Assembly (NCBI GenBank): GCA_034211275.1
Contig: JAXHTF010000004.1
Span: forward strand, 25,106 to 89,105
DNA length: 64,000 nt
Direction: 5' to 3'
Source of the DNA: Acidobacteriota bacterium
GTDB lineage: Bacteria; Acidobacteriota; Thermoanaerobaculia; Multivoradales; JAHZIX01
Made by a program: the position numbers and the translations under genes. Below the pieces are notes generated by a model, which did not search any database, was not told the origin of the DNA, and saw only the letters and a program-made list of their open reading frames with translations. This document shows positions 43,928 to 52,675 of this stretch, piece after piece (the first letter of the stretch is position 1; each line of letters starts with the position of its first letter).

Positions 43928-44267
43928 GGCATGCTCCTTTCTCACCACCGCAGTCGCCGGGGGCGACTCGAAGGGGAGAAGGGCTCGCTACCGAGCGAGG
44001 ACGGAGAGAGTAGGGGAGAAACCAGATCCAAGGCTCGGTTCGAGCCCATCTCTCAACCGTAGTCTACGATGAGAGCAGCTACCTTTTGGGGCAGGCGCCG
44101 GGGTGGGGATCTAGACCTGTCAAACTCCGGGGTATGCGGCTCCGGCTCCTCGGCGGCGTCGAGGCCGGAGGAGCCGGGACGGGAAAGGACTGCTAGGAGC
44201 CTGGGAGAAGGGTCTCCCGGGATGGCTCGATCCGCGGCTCAGGCCCGGATCGCCTGCTTCGAGGGGC
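43928..44267. other. Intergenic stretch with one hairpin
   Basis: No gene is supported. A 10-bp stem, CCGGCTCCTC (44142) with GAGGAGCCGG (44168), lies about 90 bp past the ferredoxin stop and may act as its terminator, though no T tract follows. The ppsA promoter should lie toward the left part. Confidence 0.4.
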
Positions 44268-44525
44268 TCAGCCGGGAGGCTCGAGGTCGAAGTGCTCGTA
44301 ATTCTTCGCGATGAAGGCGTACCACTTCTCCGGGACTTCTTCCTCCGGAACGATGGCTTCCACCGGGCAGGCGTCGACGCACAGGCCGCAGTCGATGCAC
44401 TCTTCCGGATGAATGTAAAGCATCTCCCAGTCTTCGTCCTTGCCGTAAATGCAATCCACCGGGCAGACATCCACGCAGGCGGTGTCTTTAACGCCGATGC
44501 AGGGCTCCATGATGATGTGGGTCAA
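44268..44525 (-). CDS. 7Fe ferredoxin (FdxA-like)
   Basis: This is an ~85-residue ferredoxin. The N-terminal half PCIGVKDTACVDVCPVDC forms a 3Fe-4S-type site, and CIDCGLCVDACPVEAI forms a 4Fe-4S site. The best start is TTG at 44525, giving MTHIIMEPCIG as in relatives, with GGGAGGAAT upstream; an in-frame ATG nine codons earlier would bury that site. It is a cytoplasmic low-potential electron carrier and could serve QueE or other radical-SAM enzymes, though no link is proven. Confidence 0.9.
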   Translation of the reverse strand: MTHIIMEPCIGVKDTACVDVCPVDCIYGKDEDWEMLYIHPEECIDCGLCVDACPVEAIVPEEEVPEKWYAFIAKNYEHFDLEPPG

Positions 44526-44672
44526 GTTCGATTCCTCCCGAAATGGGTTCATGCCGACTCGAGGGTCGAAGTGTTGGTTGACTGTATCAGGATGATACCG
44601 CGGTAAGGGAATCCGCCGGGGATTGATAGAATCCGTTGGCTGAGGAGCCGGGGAGCGTGGAAGGCCTCGAGC

Positions 44673-45269
44673 TCATCGGATCCGCCAGTCCTTGTGCTGC
44701 TGCACGGAAAGTCGCCAAGGCGGGTTGTTCTTCACCAGCTCGATGCACCACTGGAGCGTCCGGGGATCCAGGTTCTCCCCATCGAAGGCCGGAGAGATCA
44801 AGTAGTGATCCGCCTCCACGACGGTGTGGACGATCTCTTGGCCGTAGCCCCGCACGTATTTGACCTCGTCGGCGCGGCGCTGGCGGATGGCGTGCTCGGC
44901 GACCTTGGGGCTGACGGTGATCCAATCGAGGCCCTCCGGCAGCTCCATGCTGCCGTTGGTCTCGATGGCCAGCTGGTATCCGGCGCCGTGGAGTCCGTCG
45001 ATGAGCTCCCGATCCACCTGCAGCGCCGGTTCGCCGCCGGTGAGAACGACCCACCGGCAGTCCTGGGAGAGCTGGCGCATTTCCTCGAGGATCTCCTCGA
45101 GGCTTATGCGCCGCCCGGATTCGAACTCCGTGTCGCAGTCGAAACCGTGGGTTTCCCGCTTGCAGCGCAGATTGCATTTGGAGAATCGCAGGAAGAGATT
45201 CGCCGTGCCCGCCCGCACGCCCTCCCCTTGGAGGCTGTAGAAGATTTCGTTGACCTGGTAAGTGCTCAT
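44673..45269 (-). CDS. queE: 7-carboxy-7-deazaguanine synthase
   Basis: This 198-residue radical-SAM enzyme makes 7-carboxy-7-deazaguanine in queuosine/deazapurine synthesis. Typical marks are the MSTYQVNEIFYSLQGEGV start, FLRFSKCNLRC and TGGEPALQ. The cluster-binding cysteines are C32, C36 and C45 (CX3CX8C); the third is displaced by an RETHGF insertion relative to the standard CX3CX2C. Such expanded motifs are known within the QueE family. Other queuosine genes are not in the window. A longer frame upstream to 45332 has no ribosome site. Confidence 0.9.
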   Translation of the reverse strand: MSTYQVNEIFYSLQGEGVRAGTANLFLRFSKCNLRCKRETHGFDCDTEFESGRRISLEEILEEMRQLSQDCRWVVLTGGEPALQVDRELIDGLHGAGYQLAIETNGSMELPEGLDWITVSPKVAEHAIRQRRADEVKYVRGYGQEIVHTVVEADHYLISPAFDGENLDPRTLQWCIELVKNNPPWRLSVQQHKDWRIR

Positions 45270-45430
45270 GATGGGCTCGTCGTTTCGGCAGCGCCCCAAC
45301 GCCGCGGAGGCCGAGGGACAAGCAGGGATCATCCCATGGATCCCCGCCCTGGCTCAATTCTCGGCCTGCCCTGAAAATACCCGCCGGCTGCTATGCCCAC
45401 TACCTGCAACGACGACTCCTCCACCTCCTC

Positions 45431-45580
45431 GTCACTCCTGCGAAGGCAGGAGTCCACGCCTTGAGGAGGAGTGATAGCTGACTATCCGCCTTGTAGCTTC
45501 CTGAACGGGCCCTCTGTGCCGTGAAGATGCCTTGCCGTTGCAGCACCGCGTGGATTCCCGCCTTCGCGGGAATGACGGGG
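45431..45580. repeat. Pair of inverted REP-like palindromes (BIME-like)
   Basis: GTCACTCCTGCGAAGGCAGG (continuing AGTCCACGC) at 45431 and its inverted relative at 45550-45577 (TGGATTCCCGCCTTCGCGGG) are two versions of one palindromic unit facing each other about 90 bp apart. Stem bases differ in a paired way (CTCCTGC/GCAGGAG versus TTCCCGC/GCGGGAA), so the hairpin is preserved. No coding potential is seen. Confidence 0.75.
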
Positions 45581-45631
45581 TGGTCGTAGCAACGGCGAAC
45601 GCGGTAGGAGAGGACAGCGGATCTTCCTCGC

Positions 45632-45745
45632 CACAGCAGAGCCCCGGCGGCACAGCAGAGTCCCGGAGGCACAGCAGAGCCCCGGCGGCAAAGCAGAGCC
45701 CCGGAGGCACAGCAGAGCCCCGGCGGCACAGCAGAGCCCCGGAGG
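45632..45745. repeat. Six 19-bp tandem repeats
   Basis: CACAGCAGAGCCCCGGCGG is repeated six times in exact register, with the end alternating GCGG and GAGG, giving a 38-bp higher-order period. The unit is not a multiple of three, so it is non-coding. A GC hairpin with a GCAA loop (CCCGGGGC/GCCCCGGG, 45761-45780) follows. The rest of the 45270-45986 gap shows no gene. Confidence 0.85.
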
Positions 45746-45986
45746 GGCGGAGGCATCTAGCCCGGGGCGCAAGCCCCGGGTATGCGATCCCAAGGATTCC
45801 CAAGCCCCGGAGGGGCGACAGCAACTGCTGCCCTGAGAATACCCCCGACCACAACGAGCTACTTTCATCCTCGAGGGTGATTCGAGAAACATCCCCGACT
45901 GCTAGCATCGCCGGGAGTCGTCGGTTGTGCAGGACCTTCGAACACCGAGGAACGACGTGAGCACGGAAGAGAGCCCAGGAGAGTCG

Positions 45987-47168
45987 ATGGATGCGCAGAG
46001 GGTAGCGGCAACGGACGCCGAGGCGCGGCCGGGCCTGCGCCGGCGCATCCTCGCGCTCATCGACCGGCTGGCGGATGGCAGCCGGGACGACGCAGCCCGG
46101 GACGCCGTACTGGTGGATATCGCCCGCTGGCAGGCCACGCGGGTCGAGCCCTACCGCCGACTCCTCGCCGCCGCGGCGCCAGATCCGGCGGCGCTTCCGG
46201 TGGCGGTGGAAGATCCTTCCGGCTTGCCGGCGGTGCCCACCGACGTCTTCCGCTTCGCTCGGGTGGCGGCGCACCCGCCGGCGGCGGACTTGCGCACCTT
46301 CCGCACCAGCGGCACCACCTCCGGTGCCCGGGGAGCCGCCTCGCTCTCGGACCTCGGGCTCTACGATGCCGCGGCGCGGGCCTGGGCGGCGCACATGCTC
46401 TTTCCCGACGACGAGCCCCTGACCTTGGCCATTTTGGCTCCCCACGAGGACGAGGCGCCGGATTCCTCCCTCGCCTACATGCTGGCGCGCTTCGCCGAGT
46501 GGTTTGGTGCCGGCGACAGCGCCTGGGTGTGGAGCGGCGGGGAGCTGTGGATCCCGCGACTGGAACAGCTGCTGAACGCTGCGGAGAGCTCCGGGCGGCC
46601 GTTGGCGCTGCTGGGGACCTCCTTCGCCTTCGTCCACGCCGAGGACGCCTTCGCCGAGCGCCGGTGGCGCCTTCCCGCCGGCAGCCGCCTGATGCAGACC
46701 GGCGGCTACAAGGGCCGCTCCCGGGAGATCGAGGCGGCGGAGATGCGCCGGCTGCTGTCTCGCCGCTACGGTCTCGGCGAACCCTGGATCGTCGCTGAGT
46801 ACGGCATGACCGAGCTCTCCTCCCAACTCTATGAATCGACCCTGCGGGACGCCTGGCTGGGGCGGCCGGTGGGTCCCCGGCGGCTCTTGGCTCCCGGCTG
46901 GGTGCGCACGGCGCTGGTGCATGGAGAGACGCTGGCGGAGGTCCCGGAGGGCGGCGAAGGGTTGGTGCGCATCGACGACGCCGCCAATCTAGACACCGCC
47001 TGGGCGATTCAGACCTCGGACCGGGGCCGCCGGGTTGGGGAGGATGGCTTGGAGATCCTGGGCCGCGCCGCCGGTGCGGTGCCCCGGGGCTGCTCGTTGG
47101 CGGCTCAAGAGGCGCTGGGGAGATCCGGACTGGCGTCCGCCGGGGCATCGCAGGAGCCCTCTTCGTGA
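45987..47168 (+). CDS. LuxE-like acyl-protein synthetase
   Basis: This is a 393-residue protein from the ATG with AGGAGAG upstream (alternative GTG starts lie at 45927 and 45957). FRTSGTTSGARG is the ATP/AMP-binding loop of the LuxE family, and AEYGMTELSSQLYE fits the adenylate-forming core. LuxE activates a fatty acid and passes it as a thioester to LuxC. It overlaps the downstream LuxC-like gene by ATG/TGA and is the first of a two-gene unit. No luxAB or luxD is nearby, so light production is not implied; an aldehyde for another pathway is likely. Confidence 0.78.
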   Translation: MDAQRVAATDAEARPGLRRRILALIDRLADGSRDDAARDAVLVDIARWQATRVEPYRRLLAAAAPDPAALPVAVEDPSGLPAVPTDVFRFARVAAHPPAADLRTFRTSGTTSGARGAASLSDLGLYDAAARAWAAHMLFPDDEPLTLAILAPHEDEAPDSSLAYMLARFAEWFGAGDSAWVWSGGELWIPRLEQLLNAAESSGRPLALLGTSFAFVHAEDAFAERRWRLPAGSRLMQTGGYKGRSREIEAAEMRRLLSRRYGLGEPWIVAEYGMTELSSQLYESTLRDAWLGRPVGPRRLLAPGWVRTALVHGETLAEVPEGGEGLVRIDDAANLDTAWAIQTSDRGRRVGEDGLEILGRAAGAVPRGCSLAAQEALGRSGLASAGASQEPSS

Positions 47169-48466
47169 CCGCTGGCCATCAGCTCTCCGGTGCCAAGGCC
47201 CCATCCGTCGCAGCCATCGGGGAGCACGCCCGAGCTTTGGGAAAGGCGCGGGGACCGCTGATGGCTTGGACGGTGTCGGAGCGGGCCGCGGCGCTGGCTT
47301 CGGCGGTGGCGATCCTGCGGGATCCCGCTTCCGCTCTGGGACGCCGGGCCCGGCAGGAGCTCCCCGCCAGCACCGGTCTGTCACCGCAGATGGTGGAGTG
47401 GGCGCTGGAGGCGGCGCTGGGGGAGATCGATGCCGAGCTCTTGGAACAGCTGTGGCGGGAGGCTCACCCGCCGCGGCCGGGGCTGGTGCCCGTTGCGCCG
47501 CGGTGCACCGGCGCCATCCTCGCCGGCAATGTCTTCGTGGCCTCGCTGCAGGTGATCCTGCTGGCGCTGCTGGCGGGCTCGCCGGTGCTGTGCAAGGCTT
47601 CCTCCCGGGATGACCTCTTCCCGCGCTTGTTGGTGGAGGCCTTGGAGCAGGTGGATTCTCGACTGGGCCGGGCTGCGGCGGTGGTCACCTTCGCCGGGGG
47701 GGACGCGTCCCTGGAGGCAGCCCTGATGGCCGCCTGCGACGTCCTGGTGGTCTACGGAAGTGACGAGACGGTGCAGGCGGTGCGGGCCGCCAGCCCTGCT
47801 GCTCTGCAGCTGGTAGAGCACGGTCACGGCTTCGGGGCCGGTTTTGTCGATGCTGAGACAGCCGCTTCGGAGGAGCTGCTGGCTCTGGCGGCGGAAGCCT
47901 TCGCCCTCGACGTCGCCGCTTATGACCAGCGGGGTTGTCTGTCGCCCCAGCTGCTATGGGTCGAGGGACCCGAGGCCGCCGGCCGGGGCTTCGCCAAGGC
48001 CCTTCACGCAGCTCTAAAGCGCCGGGAGGAGGAGCTGCCTCGGGGGCCCTTGCCGCCGGACGTCGCCGCCCAGCAGATGCAATGGCGGGGAGTGGTGGCG
48101 GCCACCGGCGAGCTGTGGGAAGGGCCGGGCCACGGGGTCGCCTGGCTGCCGTCCGGAGAGCCTCTTTCCGGCCCGGGGTGGCGCAACATCGCCGTTCTGC
48201 CCTGCGATGGCTTTCCAGCGGTGGCGCGGCGGCTGGCCCCCGCCGGTCGGCAGGTCAAATGCCTTGGCCTGGCGACGAGGCAGCCCGACCTCGATTCCTT
48301 CGCCGCCGCTCTGGCATCTTTTGGGGCATCTTCTGGGGCGCCTGCCTGGGCACCGCGGCTCTGTGTCGCCGGCTCGATGCAGCGGCCTCCCTTCGACGGC
48401 CTGTGGGACGGCCGTCCGGTGCTCGGTAGCCTGCTGCGCTGGATCGGCGCCGGAGCCCTTTCCTGA
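47165..48466 (+). CDS. LuxC-like acyl-CoA/acyl-protein reductase
   Basis: This 433-residue protein resembles LuxC fatty-acid reductases of the aldehyde-dehydrogenase superfamily. The nucleophile is the Cys of YDQRGCLSPQ. TGAILAGNVFVASLQ and VVYGSDETVQAV fit the NADPH-binding fold. It would reduce an acyl thioester, supplied by the LuxE-like partner, to the aldehyde. It starts at GTG inside the end of the upstream gene. The pair is probably an accessory lipid or natural-product module; the product is unknown. Confidence 0.8.
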   Translation: MTAGHQLSGAKAPSVAAIGEHARALGKARGPLMAWTVSERAAALASAVAILRDPASALGRRARQELPASTGLSPQMVEWALEAALGEIDAELLEQLWREAHPPRPGLVPVAPRCTGAILAGNVFVASLQVILLALLAGSPVLCKASSRDDLFPRLLVEALEQVDSRLGRAAAVVTFAGGDASLEAALMAACDVLVVYGSDETVQAVRAASPAALQLVEHGHGFGAGFVDAETAASEELLALAAEAFALDVAAYDQRGCLSPQLLWVEGPEAAGRGFAKALHAALKRREEELPRGPLPPDVAAQQMQWRGVVAATGELWEGPGHGVAWLPSGEPLSGPGWRNIAVLPCDGFPAVARRLAPAGRQVKCLGLATRQPDLDSFAAALASFGASSGAPAWAPRLCVAGSMQRPPFDGLWDGRPVLGSLLRWIGAGALS

Positions 48467-48512
48467 ACCCTGATTCTTCGCTGGATCTCCCGACACCTTC
48501 TTTGGAGCGATC

Positions 48513-48938
48513 ATGGATCTCAATCAAATCACCCTCCCCGCCAGCGACCTGGAACGCTCCGTGGCGTTCTACCGCACCCTGGGCCTGCGCCTCATCGTCG
48601 ACTCGGTGCCGCGCTACGCTCGTTTCGAGTGTCCCGACGGCGGCTCGACCTTCTCCCTGCACCACGTCGACGACGCCCAGCCCAGCGAGGGCCTGACCGT
48701 CTACTTCGAATGCGCTGACGTCGACGCCGAGGTGGCTCGCCTGGAAGCCGCCGGACTGATCTTCGAGAGCCAACCGGTGGATCAGCGCTGGCTGTGGCGG
48801 GAGGCCCACCTCCTGGACCCCGACGGCCACCGCATCTGCCTCTTCCACGGCGGCGAAAACCGCCGCAATCCGCCATGGCGGGTGTCGGATCGTGGGGGAT
48901 TAGCCGGTGACGGCTTCGAGCAGAGTGTCGCGAAATAG
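48513..48938 (+). CDS. Glyoxalase/VOC-superfamily protein
   Basis: This is a 141-residue protein with one or two beta-alpha-beta-beta-beta units (LNQITLPASDLERSVAFYRTLG, LLDPDGHRICLFH). The final Glu/His metal ligands are only partly clear, so glyoxalase, dioxygenase or antibiotic-binding roles are all possible. Its 3' end overlaps the convergent DUF4276 gene by 39 bp; the last ~20 residues may not be conserved. Confidence 0.82.
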   Translation: MDLNQITLPASDLERSVAFYRTLGLRLIVDSVPRYARFECPDGGSTFSLHHVDDAQPSEGLTVYFECADVDAEVARLEAAGLIFESQPVDQRWLWREAHLLDPDGHRICLFHGGENRRNPPWRVSDRGGLAGDGFEQSVAK

Positions 48939-49526
48939 GCGACAGCTGGGAGAACGATTTTCCGACCAGTCGATCTCGCCGCCGATTGCGCGGGCCGCTT
49001 CGATCTTGTTGAGACCGCTGGGAAAGTAGCCCTTCTGCTGAAGGAGGCGCTCTAGAGCTTCCCAGGTACCACCGGAAATACCATCCGGCTGCCGGTACTT
49101 GGCACCTCGGGGAACCGTGGGAGAGGCCTTCGGAAAGCAGCGGCGGACGGCGTTCCAGTCCCCGAAGTACCAGGCCTCCAATTCCTCGATAGCCAGCCGG
49201 CTGACGACCTGCCAGCTTCCGGCTTCCGGGCGGCTGCTGCGGCTCGTCAGGCTGGCTCGGCGAAAGATCGCTTCAATCCGCCCTTTCAATTTCCGGCAGT
49301 CCTCCGCATCCCGGTCCACCAAGACCACGATGCGCCAGTTCGGTGGCAGCCAGCGGCTGTATCCGCTCAGGCGGGCCGGCAGCTTGCGCAGCAGGTCGTG
49401 CTTGCCTTGGAATCGATGCGCTTCGAAAGTGACACAGTCGGGTAGCAGCCGCGGCAGTGAGGCCTGGAGGAACGCCTCCATGGACAGATCCTCGACCAGG
49501 AATTCCAGGTGGGAGACGGGGCTCAA
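48900..49526 (-). CDS. DUF4276 (TOPRIM-like) protein
   Basis: This is a 208-residue protein. [14 protein letters not shown] at the N-terminus, [11 protein letters not shown] and [16 protein letters not shown] fit the DUF4276 family, which is predicted to share the TOPRIM-type metal-binding fold of OLD/Abi nucleases. It starts at TTG overlapping the ATPase stop (TTGA), so it is the second gene of a two-gene unit. In such pairs the ATPase acts as sensor and the TOPRIM-like protein as effector, by analogy with PARIS-type systems. That role is inference. Confidence 0.8.
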   Translation of the reverse strand: MSPVSHLEFLVEDLSMEAFLQASLPRLLPDCVTFEAHRFQGKHDLLRKLPARLSGYSRWLPPNWRIVVLVDRDAEDCRKLKGRIEAIFRRASLTSRSSRPEAGSWQVVSRLAIEELEAWYFGDWNAVRRCFPKASPTVPRGAKYRQPDGISGGTWEALERLLQQKGYFPSGLNKIEAARAIGGEIDWSENRSPSCRLFRDTLLEAVTG

Positions 49527-50779
49527 CGTTGCGAGATCCTGGGACGAGTCGGATCTCCGGAGCTCACCAGCGGATCACCGAGGCCGAAGTACCCCTCCAT
49601 CCAGAGGTGGCCCAGATCGGCGCCGGTTTCGATGAACTGTGGGATGCCTTGAATCTCGGAGGTGCGGACGGCCTGGGTGTAGCCTTGCTCGTCTCGGTAC
49701 AGCACCCTGACCTCCTTGGGCCGGAGGGGGCCGAGAAAATAGGGTGAGTGGGTGGTGACCAGCACTTGCCCACGCCCGGCGGCCTTTCGGCACTCCTCCG
49801 CGAGCTCCGGCAGGAGGCGCGGGTGAAGGAAGTTCTCGGGCTCCTCGATGCCGACGAAGGGCGGCAGGTTGGGGTCGTAGAGCAGAACCAGGTAGGCGAG
49901 CATCTTGAGGGTGCCGTCGGAGGCGAAGCGCGCAAGGATTGGATTGTCGAAGGGGGCGTCCTTGATCTGGAGCAGGAGCCGGCCGTCGGGCATGGCGTCG
50001 GCCACGACCTTCTCGATGCGGGGAATCCGTCGCCGCAGCACCTGGAAGATCTCTTGCAGCCGGTCTTCGTGCAGCTCGGCCAGGTATTGGATGACGTTGG
50101 CCAGGTTGTCCCCGGTGCGGGAGAGCCGCTCCTGGGGGCCCGCGTCCGGCTGCTGGCGTGTGTCTTCCACGGAAAAATAGGAGACGTACCAGCCGGTGAT
50201 GAAATCTCGTAGAGCCACGACCCGTGGATGCTCCGCGAACTGACCTAGGGCGTTGACTGCGATGAGGTCGGAGGATTTGAGGGGGATCTCCTTGCGCTCC
50301 GCTTTCTCATCGGGACTGTCCCCGCTGATAGCTCGACCCTGACCTTCCTTGTAGTCCAGAAAGCGGAATGGCTTGCCATGTTGGCCTCGCCGCCACTGGA
50401 GCCATTCTTCCAGCACCACCGGAGCTCCATCCCGCTCGTCCACCGCCAGGTGGTAGGTGATCAGGGGGGTCTTGCGGGTCTCACGGTACTTGAGCTCGAT
50501 GACCACGGGCCCCTGGCTTCCCCGGGTCTTGAGCTCCTTGGCGCGGCCCCGGCGGTCCCAGGCTCGACGCAGTCCGCTCTCGAAGCACTCGGAGAGGAAG
50601 GCGAAGACATCGAAGACGGTAGATTTGCCGCTGCCGTTGGGGCCCAGGAGCACGGTGAGGGGCGTCAGGTCTTTGAGCTCGACCAGCTTGAGGGCGCGGT
50701 AGTTCTCCACTCGGAGGTATTCGATGCGGGCAACAGATGGGCGTTGCTCGTTCCGTTGGCGCTGGAAAGCTGGGCTCAC
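49523..50779 (-). CDS. AAA ATPase (AAA_15/21, OLD-like) partner of DUF4276
   Basis: This is a 418-residue SMC-like ATPase. Walker A is [11 protein letters not shown] (~43-53), Walker B lies in [16 protein letters not shown], and the H-motif is [21 protein letters not shown] is the signature-like region of the family. The start is GTG with GAGGAGT upstream. No nuclease domain is fused; the adjacent TOPRIM-like DUF4276 gene supplies it in trans. Likely a defence or stress module. Confidence 0.88.
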   Translation of the reverse strand: MSPAFQRQRNEQRPSVARIEYLRVENYRALKLVELKDLTPLTVLLGPNGSGKSTVFDVFAFLSECFESGLRRAWDRRGRAKELKTRGSQGPVVIELKYRETRKTPLITYHLAVDERDGAPVVLEEWLQWRRGQHGKPFRFLDYKEGQGRAISGDSPDEKAERKEIPLKSSDLIAVNALGQFAEHPRVVALRDFITGWYVSYFSVEDTRQQPDAGPQERLSRTGDNLANVIQYLAELHEDRLQEIFQVLRRRIPRIEKVVADAMPDGRLLLQIKDAPFDNPILARFASDGTLKMLAYLVLLYDPNLPPFVGIEEPENFLHPRLLPELAEECRKAAGRGQVLVTTHSPYFLGPLRPKEVRVLYRDEQGYTQAVRTSEIQGIPQFIETGADLGHLWMEGYFGLGDPLVSSGDPTRPRISQR

Positions 50780-50911
50780 GGGGTACTCCTCGCAGGTCTC
50801 GCGACGCGGTTCCGGGTTGATGATCCGGCAAGCTCGATTCGAAGCGTCGTCCGGTAAATCCTACCAGGATCTAAACTTGCAGCTGTCCCTTATCGGATAG
50901 ATACCCATAGC

Positions 50912-50998
50912 AAAAAACCCCTCACCCACCCGCGCGAGGCGCTCGGGAGGATGAGGGGGCCGAAGCTAGGGGCTTCGAGGGGGCTTGAAGCCCCTAGC
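50912..50998 (-). terminator. Tandem terminator of the Calx-beta gene
   Basis: Reading on the minus strand, a 12-bp perfect stem (GCTAGGGGCTTC/GAAGCCCCTAGC, 50965-50998) lies 17 bp past the stop. A second hairpin (CCCCTCA...TGAGGGG) then ends in six T (50912-50917), a good rho-independent terminator. Confidence 0.8.
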
Positions 50999-51014
50999 GT
51001 TCGCTCCTAGCCGT

Positions 51015-52196
51015 TCAGGGACAGGAGTCGAAGGCCTTGGTGTCGGTCACCGCCAGCGGAATGTTGCCGACGGGGTTGTCGTAGGTGTTGACCTCGCCGG
51101 TGTCCAGATCCGTGACTTCCATGGTGAAGCCCAGGTTGGTGGTGGCGGAGAAGAAGACCCAGAAGTGACCGTTTACCGGGCAACCGTTGAGCACCTTGAT
51201 CAAGAGCTCGATGTTGGAATCATCGAAGAACCAGATCAGGCCGGAGCCGTCGGAGGCGGGGATGACGTTGAAGGGGCCGGTGTTGCCGTCCTTGTCCTCC
51301 CAGCTGCCGACGATCTGGAAGCGGCCGTCGAGGAGGCAGAGGGTTTGGCCGTCGGGCACGCAGGCGCCGTCCCCGCCGCCGTCGTCGTCGACGATGACGA
51401 TGGATGCGACATCCCGGGCGCCGAGGGTGGCGTCGCCGGTGGCGTTGGTGAGCAGGACGCTGATGGTCTCCAGGTCTTCCGGCTCGGTATCGTCCACCAG
51501 CGGCACAGCGACGGTCTGGATCCCTTCCTCGCCATCGGCCCAGCTGAGGGTGCCGGCGGTGGTGATGTAGTCGTCTCCGGCGATGGCGCTGCCGTCCATG
51601 GTGGAGAAGTCCACCGTGACGTCGCCGGCGGTGCCTTCGCGCTCGACCTCGAAGATCGCCTCACCGGAGCTTTCGAAGGCCGGGAAGGCGACGGCGGTGA
51701 GCTTGATGGTGCTGGCCGGATCGTCGGGATCATCGGGATCGTCCGGGTCGTCCCCGCCGTCGTCGGAGCGGTCGCTGGGCCGGATGCGCACTACGGTGCG
51801 GCTGACGGCGCCGATCTCCAGATTCCCGGTGGGGTTGGAGAGCTCGATGCCGAAGGTCTCGAGGCCTTCGTCCAGGTCGTCGTCGAAGATGACGACGGTG
51901 AAGCTCTTGTCGCTACGGTCGCCATCGTCCCAGTTGAGGGTGCCGGTGGTTTCTTCGTAGTCGACGCCGGCTTCGGCGCTGCCGGCGGTGGTGGCGTAGT
52001 CGACGCTGACCGCGCCGGTATTGCCACGTTGGCGCTTGACCACGATGGTGACTTCTTCGGTTTCCTCGGTCACCGGAAAGGACGCGCCACGAAACTGGGC
52101 GAAGCCCGCGTCGTCGGGCTTCATCGCCCAAAGGGCAGTGGGGCTGAGTAGCCAAATTGCGAGCAGGGCTACGCAGAGCGGTAATCGTTTGAACAT
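51015..52196 (-). CDS. Secreted Calx-beta domain protein
   Basis: This is a 393-residue protein with a signal peptide (MFKRLPLCVALLAIWLL..., cleavage near ALWA). Two Calx-beta domains (~35-130 and ~160-265), each ending in VDYxTxxGSAxAGxDY-type and E-T-F/S-x-L motifs, are joined by an Asp-rich linker (DDPDDPDDP) that should bind calcium. The C-terminal ~110 residues (SGLIWFFDDSNIELLIKVL, GHFWVFF) form a module that I have seen attached to acidobacterial secreted proteins. GGGAGG precedes the ATG. Probable surface or extracellular binding role. Confidence 0.85.
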   Translation of the reverse strand: MFKRLPLCVALLAIWLLSPTALWAMKPDDAGFAQFRGASFPVTEETEEVTIVVKRQRGNTGAVSVDYATTAGSAEAGVDYEETTGTLNWDDGDRSDKSFTVVIFDDDLDEGLETFGIELSNPTGNLEIGAVSRTVVRIRPSDRSDDGGDDPDDPDDPDDPASTIKLTAVAFPAFESSGEAIFEVEREGTAGDVTVDFSTMDGSAIAGDDYITTAGTLSWADGEEGIQTVAVPLVDDTEPEDLETISVLLTNATGDATLGARDVASIVIVDDDGGGDGACVPDGQTLCLLDGRFQIVGSWEDKDGNTGPFNVIPASDGSGLIWFFDDSNIELLIKVLNGCPVNGHFWVFFSATTNLGFTMEVTDLDTGEVNTYDNPVGNIPLAVTDTKAFDSCP

Positions 52197-52355
52197 GTGA
52201 AAGCCTCCCGGAAAATATTGAACAGACGAGAGGACTATAGCCATGTGTACACTTGCGGTCAAATTGATATCCGGTTCGCGGTATGCGCCCGGGAGACTCG
52301 GATTAGGCGATTCGAATCGATGGGCCTGCGAAGGGAGAAGAGAGAAGGGAGAAGG

Positions 52356-52565
52356 TCAGGGCAGGAAGCCGAGATCGCCGTGGAAGCGCTGGGTCAGGGC
52401 CAAGCCGTGGCAGCCGCGGGGAAGCTCGGCGAGGACCTGGCTGAATGAGAACCAGGAGTCGGTATAGCCGTGGAGGAAGATCACCCCCTTGCCCAGGCCG
52501 CGTCCGGTCTCGGCGTATTCGAGGGTCACTCCGTTGTCGAGAGTGATGGTGTCGAGGGTGTCGCC
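52356..52565 (-). pseudogene. Alpha/beta-hydrolase N-terminal fragment
   Basis: The minus-strand frame encodes DTITLDNGVTLEYAETGRG then GVIFLHGYTDSWFSFSQVL, the start of an alpha/beta hydrolase with the oxyanion HG motif. It stops about ten residues after LALTQRFHGDLG. The nucleophile and His are missing, so this is a truncated remnant. No clean start codon is visible. Confidence 0.65.
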
Positions 52566-52675
52566 CGCTCTGCTTCGTTTTTCGCCTATGCATATGGACA
52601 AATACTGGTCAATACCTGGACGATCCGTGTTGACATCCAGTTCATCGGCATAAATTCTTCGCGGAAGGAAGGAAT

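Noticed and set aside
41399-44062. 887-residue open frame on the plus strand
   Set aside because: It is fully antisense to ppsA, has no domain and a His/Val/Gly-biased composition typical of high-GC shadow frames.
45632-45745. CRISPR array
   Set aside because: Units are 19 bp with no unique spacers; it is a simple tandem repeat and no cas gene is near.
45987-48466. Bioluminescence (lux) operon
   Set aside because: No luxA, luxB, luxD or lux regulator is present; only the acyl-activation and reduction pair is seen.
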